Made by a program: the position numbers and the translations under genes
Assembly (NCBI GenBank): GCA_028564925.1
Contig: CM053029.1
Coordinates: forward strand, 433,205,893 to 433,269,892
From: Lithobates sylvaticus
Lineage: Eukaryota; Chordata; Amphibia; Anura; Ranidae
Direction: 5' to 3'
DNA length: 64,000 bases
In this document: piece after piece, positions 11,340-23,037 of the stretch
Numbering within the stretch: the stretch's first letter is position 1
How the letters are laid out: every line of letters starts with the position of its first letter
Notes under the pieces: generated by a model
What the model saw: only the letters and a program-made list of their open reading frames with translations
What the model was told of the DNA's origin: nothing
The model's database searches: none

Positions 11340-11640
11340 TACATCCCATAGGTATATGCTGTCATGTCAGGAAAGAGGACAATTTTATTTTTTATAGGGT
11401 AATTTTGCTTTCCTGATGTAAAGCAGGACAGCATATAGGTCCCTCCCAAAAGGGCTTTGCAGTGATACTAAGTTACGAGAATGCTGCCTGCAGGGAGGAG
11501 ACTTGTATAGCATAACCGGTAATGGAATAGGCAGGGGGCGGAGCCTATCGATACATATATGCTTTCATGCTTTGCACAAGGAAAGGAAAATTACCATCAG
11601 GCAAGTATAACATTTTCCTCTTTGTCCCCTGGTGACAGAG
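11340..11640. repeat. DIRS-type terminus, inverse of 1.83-1.95 kb
   Basis: Contains ggtatatgctgtcatgtcag, then gcaggacagcatataggtcc in inverted arrangement, then atgctgcctgcagggaggag (inverse of 1923-1942) and a region that mirrors the 1830-1900 segment. DIRS retrotransposons carry inverted terminal repeats and an internal region complementary to them; this nested symmetry fits that. It may be shared by, or lie between, two fossils of opposite orientation. Confidence 0.5.
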
Positions 11641-12144
11641 GCCTAGGGGGAAAAAAAGACAAAACAATGCCCTGTGCCGAATTGCAAAAAGGGGCCTGGT
11701 CCTTTAGCTGCAAATTGGTCAGGGGCTTAAGTGGTTAAAATTTGAAACAACCTTTGGCAAAAACAGCTGAGGTTAAAGAACCACGCCATTGTAGCAGACT
11801 ACTAGTTGAAGTCCAATGGGGACAATAGTGACCTGACTAGAGGCACCATATGTGTGACACCTTGAACAGAAATATGCAGCAGAGAAAGAGAAGAATGGGG
11901 CTTTGAAAGTAGCCAAAGCTGAAAACCGTCCCTTGATTATACTCATGGCTTTCTTCCTCCATACTGGAGGAAGAAAGCCAAAGTCCAGCCCACAACATCC
12001 TTGCAAAGATGAAGCTGCCTCGCACCATGTCACATAAGATTTACAGATCCAATGGTAAATCTTACTTAAAGTAGCCTCCCTATCCCTTAAGAGTCCTCTG
12101 AGACTCCACTATCCTACAGGAATCTGGCTTCAATAGACAAGCAT

Positions 12145-12333
12145 TTAAAGCCAGCAATCGTAAAGGATGGATGGATGGAAAATTGGTTCTTGGGCCCGAA
12201 GGTCCGGGTGAGCCAGAATAGGCCAGGGATCACCCTCTGACATGTTTACCATGTCGACAAACCATATATTCCTAGGCCAAGGCGGTGCTACTAGATTCAC
12301 CGGTATACCTTCCAACCAAATTCTGTGTAACAA
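12145..12333 (-). pseudogene. DIRS fossil no. 2, segment before the recombinase ORF
   Basis: The minus strand reads LEGIPVNLVAPPWPRNIWF and later EPIFHPS. This matches the region after RNase H of vertebrate DIRS elements (usual form: EGIPV..IAP.WPR..W, then GPIFHP). The equivalent stretch of DIRS fossil no. 3 lies near 41.75-41.98 kb. It is a fossil fragment and not functional. Confidence 0.65.
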
Positions 12334-12360
12334 ACATGGAAGCTGTATAGGAGAAAAGGC

Positions 12361-12719
12361 TTAAAGTGATTGTAAAGGCAGAAGGTTTTTTTTTTTTTTT
12401 CTTACTGCATTCTATGCAGCAAGATAAAAAGCCTTCCCTAATACTTACTTGAGGTCTCTCTAAATACAGCGATGTCAGTCAGTCAACCAATGAGGAGAAA
12501 AAGAGGGAGGGGCCAGGCTGTGTCTCCGTGTCTGAATGGACACTGAGCGTTGGCTCGGGTGCCCCCATAGCAAGTAAGCTGCTTGCTGTGGGGAAACGCA
12601 ACAGGAGGGAGGGGCCAGGAGAGCCAAAGAGGGACCTGATAAGAGGAGGATCTGGGCTGCCCTGTGCAAAGCCACTGCACAGGGCAGGCAAGTATAACAT
12701 GCTTTACAATCACTTTAAA
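12361..12719. mobile_element. MITE with TTAAAGTGATTGTAAAG inverted ends
   Basis: A perfect 17-bp inverted terminus: ttaaagtgattgtaaag at the left and ctttacaatcactttaa at the right. The interior is GC-rich with a T run near 12390 and no coding capacity. A cousin with ends cgtggatgtaaaccc / gggtttacaaccacttt sits at 37283-37784. Confidence 0.85.
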
Positions 12720-12756
12720 TCAGAGAGACTTGGTCCCCCTGCGCCACCAGGGTGTT

Positions 12757-14080
12757 TTGCTTGGTGTCTTAAAAGGTTCTTTGAGGTATAAGCCAATTAA
12801 AACTCTGGTGTGTTATGTGCTTTACTGAACAGAAAAGCTGCACATACAACTGCAGGAAACACAATGCAAAAATATAACAAAATAGGTCTACAATGTACAA
12901 GCTTTGTCTCCCAAAACAATTGTGTCCCTTCTCTGACCACATGGCTTGTTCAGAATCCTCCCCTCTCCCAACTTCCTGTACATCATATCCTGTCCCGAAC
13001 TTTCTCTGCTGAGCTCAAAAAAGGAATCAAACTTTTTTTTTTTTTTGCATATCAACAGGGAAGGCTTAGCTTCTAAAACAGCAAATGGTCCTAAAATGTA
13101 ACTATTCACATATAACTATGCTATAAAATCACCCAAGAAATATCCATAGCAACACATTCCACCTCTTGATTTTATAGCATATTTGAAAAATTTAAACTTT
13201 GCAATTCTCAGCAGTTTTACAACCTTTGACCAGGGAAGGGCAAAATAAACCCTCCCTATTGTAAATGGGAGGGAAAAAAATTCCCGTTCGACCCCCGTAT
13301 GTTCTGGGTGATCAGACCTTTGCTAACTCTGCTTAAAGGAGTATAGCAGCTTTTCTGGGACAAAGTTCTTGGCAGTTTTGCAATATAGATGGAAGAAAAA
13401 GTTCCAGATAAAGGAAGGGCCATCTCTTCTGGTCTGCCTTATCCCATCTGGCCTGGTCATCTGCTCTGCCTGCACCACCTCTCGAATATAGCGCACATCT
13501 CACATTTCTCTATCTGTCCATTTCTAGCTGCAAAATTATTGTAGAGTGCCCACTGTTGCCTTGTAACTCATGAAAATGCATTGATTTCCAGCAGAAATAA
13601 TAAACCTGCACCTCTCTGTGCTGTCCTGGGAACACTGGCCTGCTGTTGTTCAGTCTTCACAGCATGGTACTCTCTAGCAATATGTCCCAGTTTATGATAA
13701 CAAAAACTCATAATGTGACTGAATCTACCATTCCTAGCCACTTGCTTCCACCTCCTAAGCAATGATCAGACTCCCAGCTTATAGGAAAGTAACAGTGGCA
13801 CATGTCCTACTTTTGTCCATTGTGAAGGCATCATGAGACTTTATGAGGGCTGCACACCCCACCTCCTACTGAACACCAGAAAACTTCTGCAGCCTTACTT
13901 TTCCTAAACAGTGTAAGAAGCATTTTTTCCCTGCACAAACAGAAAACACTACAGAGAACAGAGCTGCTTCAGTTAAGCTTTAGCACAAATCCGGCCATGG
14001 GACCCCAATTGTTTTTCTAGGTGTCTTTTAAAGGTTCTTTGTGGTACAAGCCTAAAATCACCCAAAAATATCCATAGCAA
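12757..14080 (-). mobile_element. LTR-type retroelement fossil with gag zinc-knuckle remnant
   Basis: A roughly 400-bp segment at 12757-13165 (ggtgtcttaaaaggttcttt to ccatagcaacac) recurs, shortened, at 14016-14080 in the same orientation, as LTRs would. Just inside the right repeat the minus strand has tggggtcccatggccgga, a plausible primer-binding site. The minus strand near 13.65-13.75 kb encodes CYHKLGHIARE, a decayed zinc-knuckle-like string as in gag nucleocapsid. It is short, clearly broken, and lies inside DIRS fossil no. 2. Confidence 0.5.
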
Positions 14081-14576
14081 CACACAGGGCATCTACTGCA
14101 ACTTGTCCAGCTTTGCATTAAACCTAACTACTATCAGATCCACATCAGGTGTGCCCCTCATCAACAGAGTGCTATGAACACCTCCAGATGGAGGGACCAT
14201 TCACCCAGCGACACCTGCCAACTCCGGAGATAATCTGCCTGCCAATTCTCTATCCCTGGAACGTCAACAGCAGATATGCCACAGCCATGGCACCATCCAA
14301 CCGGACCTCTACCAGGATTCTCCTCAGCTGATCTGACCAGTGCAGGAGAACCAGGCGGGTTGCCCAGTCTTTTCCCATGGGGACCAAGTCTTTGTACCAA
14401 CAGGTGACCGCGGTCCTTTCCCCATCCTAATCGGCTGGTGTTCATTGTTAGTACCTTCCAGGAAAAAAAAAAAAACCTCATTAGAGCTATCCACCACTCT
14501 AGAAATCAGAGTGCTGCGACTGGGATATGGAGACATTTGAGAATCCAACAACGGAGTCATTCTGTCCCACCTACTG
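14080..14576 (-). pseudogene. DIRS fossil no. 2, RNase H end (copy a)
   Basis: The minus strand encodes VPGIENWQADYL and then SLGEWSLHLEVF. Vertebrate DIRS RNase H domains end in a similar string (IPG..NW.AD.LSR, then GEWSLHP). The segment is repeated at 15020-15590. It is a fossil. Confidence 0.65.
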
Positions 14577-15022
14577 ATAGCTGCACATACAACTGCAGGA
14601 TACACAATGCATAGCATTTAAAAGTATAACACAATTAGCCTACAAACTATCTATCCTTCCTAACAAATAAGCATGTACAATGTATGGGTAACTTGGATCT
14701 TTATTATGGAATCTTTTCATGGCTTCTTGCTTAGAGTTCAGCACAAAACATATTTCCTCCGAAGTCTCAAAACAACGGTTGCTCCTTTGTCTCCCAAAGC
14801 AACTCTTTCTCTCCAAATGGCCTGTTCAGAGTCCCAATTCCCTCCCCATTTCCTGTTACATCATATCCTGTAGCCTGACTTCACAAAAAATTTACCGAAC
14901 GGGTTTGTTAGCATATCAACAGGGGAGACTTAGCTTCTAAAACAGCACAAGGTCTTAAAAAATCCAACTATTCACAATAACTATGCTAAAAAAAACACCC
15001 AAATATATCCATAGGAACACAC
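14577..15022. repeat. Second LTR-like segment, between the two RNase H copies
   Basis: Matches 12830-13165: gctgcacatacaactgcagg, gcatatcaacaggggagact, cttctaaaacagca, and a closing ccataggaacacac. It is truncated at its left side. With the following RNase H copy it forms a unit of about 0.95-1.0 kb that repeats the block to its left. Confidence 0.6.
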
Positions 15023-15590
15023 GGGGCATCTGCCGCAATGCCTGAGGATCCCTGGTCCTGGAGACAAACTTGTCCAGCTTTGCATTGAACCTAAATACTA
15101 TCAGATCCACATAGGGTGTGCACCTCATCAACAGAGTGCTATGAACACCTCTGGATGGAGGGACCAGTCACACAGCGACAACTGCCAACACCCAAGGAAA
15201 TCCGCCTGCCAATTCTCTATGCCTGGAACGCAAAGAGCAGATATGCCACAGCAATTTCACTATCCAACTGGAGTCTTAACAGGATTCTCCTCAGCTGATC
15301 TGACCAGTGCAGGAGAACCAGGCAGATTGCCCAAAGTTCCAGAATGTTAATAAATAAAGATTTTTCCCGTGGGGACCAAGTCTCTGTACTGAATGGTTAC
15401 CCCGTTCCCTTCCCTCATCCTAATCGGCTGGTGTTCATCATTAGTACCTTCTAAAAAAAAAAAAAAAAAAGGAAAGAAAAGACTTCCTGGACTCCAACCT
15501 CATTAGAGCCATCCACGACTTTAGAAATCGTAAAGTGCTGCGACCGGGACATCGAGACATTTGAGAATCCAACAACCGAGTCATTTTGTC
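15023..15590 (-). pseudogene. DIRS fossil no. 2, RNase H end (copy b)
   Basis: Diverged duplicate of 14080-14576 (shared blocks: aacttgtccagctttgcatt, gagtgctatgaacacctc, ctgatctgaccagtgcagga). It extends further left in its own sequence (gcatctgccgcaatgcctga), so it is the more complete copy. Fossil. Confidence 0.65.
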
Positions 15591-16174
15591 CTGCCTAGAC
15601 AAGACATTCTGTTGACGACTATCCCCAAATGGGCACTGGATCCTTAAAAGGGCCTAGAAAATGGGACTAGGGAACCGTAGATGGATCAAAAAGCAGTCCC
15701 ACTAACTGGAAAAAAAAAGCCAACTCATTTGCAAAACACAAAAAAAACCTCAGATGCGGAAAGTGATCAGGACATGTAGGTAGGTAGGTTACATCCACCA
15801 TTGCCAGGAAATCCCCTGGCTGGAGCAGAGCCATTTGAAAAATTGAAAAATTTGTTGAGACTCTTAGATTTCAAAAATTGGATGATCATCTTCGTCTTGT
15901 TTGGAACTGCAAAGAGTTATTAATAAAAGCAGAGAACCCCTTTCTGCTCTGGAAGTGGCACGATTACTTCATTGAACAAACAGGAGAGACACCCGCTGTT
16001 GCAAAAAAAATAAAAGACAAATGCCTGCAAACATCCCCCCACCTGAACGAATAGACAACTCTTCATGTAGAGGGAGACCTGGAATCCAAACTTTGCTGCC
16101 TTCAAGGACCATGTTTTTGTGGTACTAAGGCTTTGCTCTGAAGGATGAGCCCTGTGAGTGACGAAAAGACTGCC
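15591..16174 (-). other. Degraded DIRS interior
   Basis: Lies between the RNase H copy and the TTAA-bounded element. No catalytic motif could be read. By position it should be part of the RT region of DIRS fossil no. 2. Confidence 0.3.
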
Positions 16175-17874
16175 TTAACCACTTCGCATCCGGCCGTAGC
16201 CGAATGACGGCCACAGCGCGGATGCCAAATCCCGGGAGGCCGTCATATGACGGCCTCCCCTTTCCTCACGAGCGCGCAGCAGGGAAATTCTGTGTTGGCC
16301 GTGTCCCTCGGACACGGCCAATCACAGATCGCTGTAAACGGCCAATAACAGCGGCCGTTTACAGCGCGATCGCCCTGGCCAATGAGAGATGATCTCATAT
16401 GTAAACATATGAGATCATCTCTCAGCGCCGCTCCTCCTCCTCACACAGAGACAGCGTGTGAGGAGGGAAAGATGAACGGCTGCAGCGCCGTAAGTTTTTT
16501 TAAAAATAAATAAATAAAATGCCATCTGTGCCCACTGCCACCACTGCAATCTGTCCCCAATGCCATCTGTGCCATCTGCCAGTGCCATCTGTAGTCAGTG
16601 CCATCTGTCATCAGTGCCATCTGTCATCAGTGCCACATATTAGTGCCATCTGTCATCAGTGCCACCTGTCAGTGTCACGTGCCATCTGTCATCAGTGTCA
16701 CCTGTCATCAATGCCACGTATCAGTGTCACCTGTCACCAATGCCACGTATCAGTGCCATCTGTCATCAGTGTCATGTGTCATCAGTGCCACGTATTAGTG
16801 CCGTCTGTCATCAGTGCCACGTATTAGTGCCATCTCGCATCAGTGCCACATATTAGTGCCACGTGATATCAGTGCCATGTATGAGTGCCATCTCTCATCA
16901 GTGCCCCGTATTAGTACCATCTGTCATCAGTGCCACGTCAGTGTCACGTGTCATCAGTGTCACCCGTGCCATGTCAGTGTCACGTGTCATCCGTGCCATG
17001 TCAGTGTCACGTGTCATTGTCCTGGTGCTCCAGGGCCTTCAAAAGTGTAATAGGTAGTCAACAATTTAGATGTGTAATTTATGCTCCTAGAACAAGCGAT
17101 GGCGCTCCCTGCATGTTGGGCCTCTCTATGTGGCCAGGCTGTGGAAAAGTCCCACACATGTGGTATCGTAATAATCAGGAGGAGTAGCAGAATTTATTTT
17201 GGGGTGTCATTTGTGGTATACACATGCCATGTGAGAGAAATAACCTATTACAATGACAATTTTGTAGAAAAAAAATAAAAAAATAATTCATTTTGCAAAG
17301 AATTGTGGGAAAAAATGACAACATCAAAAAGCTCACCATGCCTCTTACTAAATACCTTGGAATGTCTACTTTCAAAAAAAGGGTAATTTGGGGGGTATTT
17401 GTACTTTCCTGGCTTGTTCGGGTCACAAGAAATGAGATAGGCCACCAGTACATCAGATGTGATCAATTTTGTATAATTCGCACCACAGATTGTAGAGTCT
17501 AACTTTCACAAAGACCAAATCATTTCCACTAATTTGGGTTATTTTTACCAAAGATATGTGGCAGTATAAATTGTGGCCAAAATTTATGAAGAAAAAATAA
17601 AAATTTCCTAAATTGTATCACAGAAACAAAGAAAAATGCGTTTTTTTTTCAAAATTTTCGGTCTTTTTTCAATTATAGCGCAAAAAATAAAAAAAACCCA
17701 GAGGTGATCAAATACCACCAAAAGAAAGCTCTATTTGTGGGAAAAAAAAGGACAAAAAATTCATTTGGGTACAGTGTTGCATGACTGAGTAATTGTCAAA
17801 GCGTGAGAGCACCGAAAGCTGAAAATTGGTCTGGATTGGAGGGGGGTGTTGGTGCCTGGTAGGCAAGTGGTTAA
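16175..17874. mobile_element. TTAA-bounded non-coding element, copy 2, with internal minisatellite
   Basis: Begins TTAAccacttcgcatccg and ends aggcaagtggTTAA. It carries the family module caaataccaccaaaagaaag followed by ctctatttgtggg near 17709-17742, and near 17150-17420 a module shared with the 5-kb copy at 54.9-59.9 kb (cccacacatgtggtat; ttggggtgt..). The 5' third is GC-rich with a palindrome at 16391-16425 (atctcatatgtaaacatatgagat). No transposase is present. Confidence 0.7.
16519..17025 (+). repeat. Degenerate minisatellite built on a CCATCTGTCATCAGTG unit
   Basis: About 500 bases of short imperfect units such as gccatctgtcatcagt and gccacgtattagt, about 14-30 bp in period, in head-to-tail array. 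It produces artificial open frames rich in ICHQCH. It lies inside TTAA-bounded copy 2. Confidence 0.85.
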
Positions 17875-18030
17875 AGGTTAAGTTTACCTTTTTATAACAT
17901 GTTACACCCATATTCAGGGTGTAACATGTCATGAAAGCACCGGCCCCTGCTCCCTCACTATGACAGCTAGTGAGGGATCATATCCTCCCCTCTAGCTGTC
18001 AAAATGTAAAAAAAAAAAAAGCGACGCTCA
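17875..18030. repeat. Partial MITE-like hairpin
   Basis: acatgttacaccc (17897-17909) is mirrored by gggtgtaacatgt (17917-17929), and a similar start occurs at 54440-54475 (tgttacaccc). No right terminus was found, so the boundaries are uncertain. Confidence 0.4.
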
Positions 18031-18199
18031 TTCACAGTGCTCTGTGAATTGAAAACTACAAGTCTCGACAGCCTTAGTGGCAGGTAGCGGTGTAGTCAAT
18101 TCATGCTTCCTGTCAGAATGTATCGGTTTCCTCGTATGAGAAAGCCGATACACGGGACAGACCTGCATGGCAATATCATCCACAGGGCATGTCACATTC

Positions 18200-18420
18200 T
18201 TGTTACGATAAGAAAGCTGCGTCAACCGAAGGTGTACCCCATCTCTTAGCAACTTTTCCTCCACAGGATGCAGCTGAACAAACCCTTTCAGGAGGAAAAA
18301 ACACCTGGTTAGCATGAGCCCTTCTGCAAACATTCTCCCCTCTAAATAAGGGCGCAAGAGAAAATGACTGGGGACTTTGCGGCAGCCGCCATGAACCCAA
18401 GGTGCTTTTAGGGACTCAGT
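18200..18420 (-). pseudogene. DIRS fossil no. 2, ORF1 (gag-like) remnant
   Basis: The minus strand contains FVQLHPVEEKLLRDG in one frame and AKRWGTPSVDAAFLS in another. Together these resemble the conserved P.EEK..KRWG.P.VDAA stretch of vertebrate DIRS ORF1. It is a fossil; only presence and family are claimed. Confidence 0.5.
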
Positions 18421-19964
18421 AAATGGTAAATTTAATCACTGAGGACCATCCCAGAGAGTGACTTCACTAGGCCTCTCTGGATTTAAAAATACCTTAAACA
18501 TGAGGTTCCTCAGACTCCGGCAACTCAGATTGAAATAACTGACCCTTCTGAGTCCAGCTCTGCCACATCCACCATATGCCTGTCATCCATGCAATCATTT
18601 TCCAAAAAAGTAGAGGGGACTGGTGAATGAGAGTGACTATGCTTCTTAGTACCTCGCCCCAGAGAGGGGAACATACCGGCAAGCTTATGCTCTTAATTCG
18701 CCAAGGAACTGACAAACCCTCCTTCGTAACACATGTAGACTTTCCCGTTTTAGCAACAAGACCAGACAGGCATAAAAAATCAGATTATCCTGATACCCCT
18801 GGCCTTCCTGGGAGAACAGTATCAGCAGTGCCACGTCTAATGTCCACATGACCTGACAGCCACATGCTGTGCCCCTGCTGAGCTCCCACCCTTCCTCTTT
18901 TTAAGAGACATCAGCCCAAAGAAGAGTACCAGGACCTGTATCTAGACAAGACAGCCCAGCTCAACTTAAAAAGGTTATTTGTGCAAGGAGCAACAAATGT
19001 GGTATCATAGGGGAAAACCAGCTGCTAGTGCCAATTCCCCAGCAGGTAACTCATGTAACCTACAAGCTATCCTGAGCCTGCCATGTGTCCCTGTGTACCT
19101 CCTGCCAGCAGATAAAAAATATCTTAAAAAAAATCCACCCCTGCACTGAGGAGAACCCACCGCTGATCTGTTTGTCTCCCAACAAAATGACTGCCTGTTC
19201 CACCTCCCTATGTATACACCATCATGAAAGGGTGCACACACAGCTAAAGGCACACAGCCAGCACCAGTGGGAAAAACAGTGGACAGCAGCTCAATATCAA
19301 TTGCTCCCTATTGGGAGAAAGGGGAAAGAAGGCACACATACATTTAAAAGCATTAATAAAATGGTTACCAAAACTGGGTTACAGGGACTTGCCAATCCCA
19401 CCACAGGAACAGAGGCCATCGCTTTAAAATAGATGCTAACAGCCCCGGCCACATTCAAGCAGTGTAAGGCAATTTCCTTATTTTTTTTTGAGTAGGACAG
19501 AGGGAAGGGAGGGCAATTTCTTCATTGAGATAGAAAAAACAACCTTGAGTAAAAAGGAAGGTTCTGGTCTCAAAACCACCTTGCCCATGTGCAAAACAAG
19601 AAAATGTTCTTTACAAGAGCAGCTGTCAATCTGAAACACAGTAGAGGTCTGAAGTGAAACTGGGCAAAGGGAACTGACTCAAAAGGAGCCTACTATGAAG
19701 GCCAGAAACAAACTGAGCAATGCCGTTTTGACCTGAGGGTCCACATGTGGGACTCATAGGGAAGCAACTTCAGAAAGGAAGCCTCTGGGTTGGGCTGTGT
19801 TCAAGTTTCAGGTATTCCAGACAGCGAGAAGGCTAGAGAGCATACTTTAGAAAGTTGATTATCCAGCCAAAGGTTGAAGGAACTGAATCATCCTTTGGAC
19901 GCTGGCAGACAAGGTTGTGGCTTAAAAGTCCTCCAGTAGGAGGCTATCTACAATTCTAATCCCA
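18421..19964. other. Unassigned, possibly DIRS 5' region
   Basis: No identifiable motif. Frames are short. It may include the distal terminus of DIRS fossil no. 2, but no inverted terminal copy was recognised. Confidence 0.3.
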
Positions 19965-20689
19965 CAAAAGTTGGGGCACTGTGCAAAATCTTCATAAAAA
20001 ACAGAATGCAATGATTTGAAAATCTCATAAACCCATATTTTATTAACAAAAGAAAATAGAAAACATAGGTTTTAAATTGAAAAAATGTACCATTAAAAAA
20101 AAAACCCTAGGTAATTTTAAAATTGATGGCAGCAACAAGTCGCAAACAAGTTGGGACAGGGCTCTGTTTACCACGGTGTAACATCACCTCTTCTTTTAAC
20201 ACCACTCTGTAAATGTCTGGGAACTGAGAACAGTGGAGGGGAGTAATGTTGTCCCATTCTAACTGCTTAACAGTCCTGGGTTGTCTGTCATATTTTTCCT
20301 TTCAAGATGCACCAAATATTTTCAATTGGTGAAAGGAATGAACTGCAGGCAGGCCAGTTAAGCAGACTTTTCTACTATGAGGCCATGCTGTTGTCAAAGA
20401 TGCAGTATGTGGTTTAGCATTGTCCTGCTGAAATATGCAAGGCTGTCCCTGAAAACGTGTTGTCTGAATAGGAGCATATGCTGCTCTAAAACCTGGATAC
20501 ATCTTTCAGTATTGATGATGCCCACATGTGTGCAAGCTGCCCATGCACCCTCATACCATCAGATATGCAGGCTTTTGAACTGAGCACTGATTACAAGCCA
20601 GAGGGTCCCTCTCCTCTTAAGTTCAGAGGACGCAACGAAGAATGTCAAATTTTGATTTGTCTGACCACAGAACAGTTTTTCAACAGTGT
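19965..20689 (-). mobile_element. Tc1/mariner-like transposon, left part (split by palindrome A)
   Basis: Begins with cccacaaaagttggggcact and an A/T-rich leader. The minus strand near 20400-20450 reads QGQPCIFQQDNAKPHTA, the second-aspartate motif (QQDNA.PH) of Tc1/mariner DDE transposases. The transposase is otherwise decayed. The element is cut at 20689 by the palindrome and resumes at 32183. Confidence 0.75.
20674..20689 (+). repeat. Target-site duplication of palindrome A, left
   Basis: agtttttcaacagtgt, identical to 32167-32182. Bases on either side differ between the two sites, so the repeat is exactly 16 bp. Confidence 0.9.
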
Positions 20690-20792
20690 GAATATGTGCC
20701 CCTCGCGCTACTTGGAGTGTGTGGATTATCTAAAATAGGTTAATAATAGTGCTCTGCTGCAAAATGTGACGTGTTCACAAATACACAATAAA

Positions 20793-20796
<4 letters not shown>

Positions 20797-20868
<72 letters not shown>
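20797..20868 (+). repeat. (AT)n microsatellite
   Basis: About 36 AT units in the tail of the minus PLE copy; the equivalent site near 26537 in the central leader has only about 4 units. Confidence 0.95.
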
Positions 20869-20873
<5 letters not shown>

Positions 20874-21916
20874 GAATTTCGCGCAATAAATAGCTAAAAA
20901 ATGAAAAAGGTGCAATATGGAGATTGACCAGTAATGGGTGCTGTTACTGGTGAGGGGTGGTTAGGTATTCAATACAATACTTATGTGACTAACAGTGTGG
21001 CACGTAATTGTGACTACCGATAAATATAAATAAATAATTATTAAATATTTAAGGTGACAAGTGCAAATAACTCAAATGTGGTGGTGGTCATACACCAAAG
21101 TGCTGTGAAACACAAATACCATATAGAAATCAATATTATTAACTAAATATTATTAAATAAAAATGGTATATAAAATCAATAATCGATGGTGAATGATATT
21201 AGTAAAAAATGATCAATAATGAATGAGTAATACAGTGATTCCAAAAGGTGAATAAATAGTTAAAGGAAGTTCATATAGTCCCAGACTGTATAATAAATAT
21301 ATAAATATAGCAGTATCCAAGTTAATCCATCAGATCCTGATAATGCAGAGGTGTATAATCAGATACCGCAATCTCACAGATCATGCAGTAATAGGTTTAG
21401 GGTTTTCAGTTCACTCAGGTGATCAACACTTTCTGTGTGACTTATGTAACTGCGATAAACACTGGGTCCTGTGTGGTTTATAAAGCTGCGGTGGATACTT
21501 GGTCCTGATTTTCATATATTAAATCCAATCACCAGTCTCTCAGAACTCTCACCTTAGATATGTAAATTTGAAGCTTTTCGGGCATATCCTATAGGCCCAT
21601 AAGGTATAGGCCCATAAGGTATAAATACAAATATTCGGCAAACCTGGTAAGAGTAAAAACCTTCTCCTTTAAGGTCGTTTAAAGCTTGGATCCTGCAATG
21701 CTCAGTGTCAAGAAATGACACAGCGCCAGAGGAAATAAGAAGAAAAAAGGGGAAGCCTCCACTAGTGTAGTATTAAAATAATATGGACATATTTATTCAA
21801 ACAAGTGGGTGGACTCTTACATTAAAATCAAATAAAACAGGCATATAAATTAAAATAGAAATTGCTCCCAGGCGTTCTCAGCACCTTCTCACGTCTCCTT
21901 CTCTGCCTACGGCCAC

Positions 21917-21957
21917 TCCCTACGCGTTACGACACGTCACGTGTCTTCATCTGGGGA
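21917..21957 (-). ncRNA. Hammerhead-ribozyme-like motif, minus PLE copy
   Basis: The inverse of the motif at 31111-31151, with the same bases. It has short stem I (tccc/ggga), a near-core CAGATGA, stem II gacacg-tga-cgtgtc, then GTAAC and GCGTA. See the plus-copy entry for how it departs from the consensus. Confidence 0.4.
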
Positions 21958-22527
21958 ACCGGATTGGCTGTATGTGATTGGTTTATATGACGTGAAACCG
22001 GAAATAGATGTTCGGCCATCTTGGTTGTGGTCAGATGTCTGGTCGATAGCGGCCATTTTATTGGTGGTATGTTATTATTATTCTGGCGGTCAGCCTTTCA
22101 GCGATACGTTCCACCATTATGGCGGCTATTTTCTTGGAGTTCATTATATTATTGTTCGGCAGCCACGATAATATAGTATCTGGCTATTCTATTACAAAGT
22201 GATAGGTGTTTGTACATAACGGGATAAAGTCTATCCATATTTATATTATACAGTCCCGACCTGGGTGTATGCATAAACGGTTTGGAGAGTTGAGATGTGC
22301 CCCGTTACGGGTAATGTTATGTTTCACCAAATTAATTAGTGCATGGATAATGTGCATAGATTACTCCTAGTGGGTTTTTGAACAATATTAATACTAATGT
22401 TAAAACGATATTAAAAATAGTATATATTAAAATATGTGATAAGCTCCCAGAGGCCATAGAGTATTACTTTTAATTAAAATGTAAAGCAATAATAGTAAAC
22501 GATGAATAATACATATAGTCAAAAACA

Positions 22528-22531
<4 letters not shown>

Positions 22532-22620
<89 letters not shown>
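22532..22620 (+). repeat. (TA)n microsatellite
   Basis: About 44 TA units; the mirror site in the plus copy (30510-30525) has only about 4. This is the source of artificial poly-Tyr-Ile frames. Confidence 0.95.
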
Positions 22621-22624
<4 letters not shown>

Positions 22625-23037
22625 TCTACATAGATGTATAGCATACATAAACATGCAGAGAAATATTTATAAGATTGGAGTGGGAGAAAACCTTGAGATG
22701 CCAACAGGACTTCTAGTACTTTAAAAGGAATATTCATCAATCGGTGTTACATATATTCAGAGCCATAGTTAATACAGAGACCAAATGGTGTATTCTATAA
22801 ATTACATTCATTGGTTAAATATTGTGATAAATGTTGTAATATATGCCGACATACATAAGCAATGTCGGTTGGTTCATCATGGCTAAATCCAGGTATGGGC
22901 TGTCTGTGCGATTATGTAAAGGTGTGTCTGTATATGTGTACAGAAACATACACCCAGGGTACTATCCCGCCTACTGCCACCCTGATAACCAGTGGTATTG
23001 ATATTTGAATACTAGTTCCCTACCGCAACATATATGT

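Larger units (their letters stand above)
11641..19500 (-). mobile_element. DIRS-type retrotransposon fossil no. 2, heavily interrupted
   Basis: Minus-strand fragments occur in the order expected for a DIRS element: ORF1 (gag-like) near 18.2-18.4 kb, the RNase H end near 14.1-14.5 kb (duplicated near 15.06-15.56 kb), and the stretch leading into the tyrosine-recombinase ORF at 12.14-12.33 kb. It is broken many times. Insertions into it include a MITE (12361-12719), an LTR-type element (12757-14080) and a TTAA-bounded element (16175-17874). Divergence is high, so it is old. Confidence 0.6.

Noticed and set aside
16519-17025. Possible CRISPR-like array
   Set aside because: Units are head-to-tail without unique spacers, in a vertebrate genome and inside a transposon.
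16519-17057. Several overlapping open frames rich in ICHQCH, which look like Cys/His zinc-finger repeats
   Set aside because: They come from a short tandem minisatellite read in three frames; no linker or spacing of real zinc fingers, and no start or splice context.
22427-22740. Open frames rich in Tyr-Ile repeats on the minus strand
   Set aside because: They are produced by the (TA)n microsatellite and have no other content.
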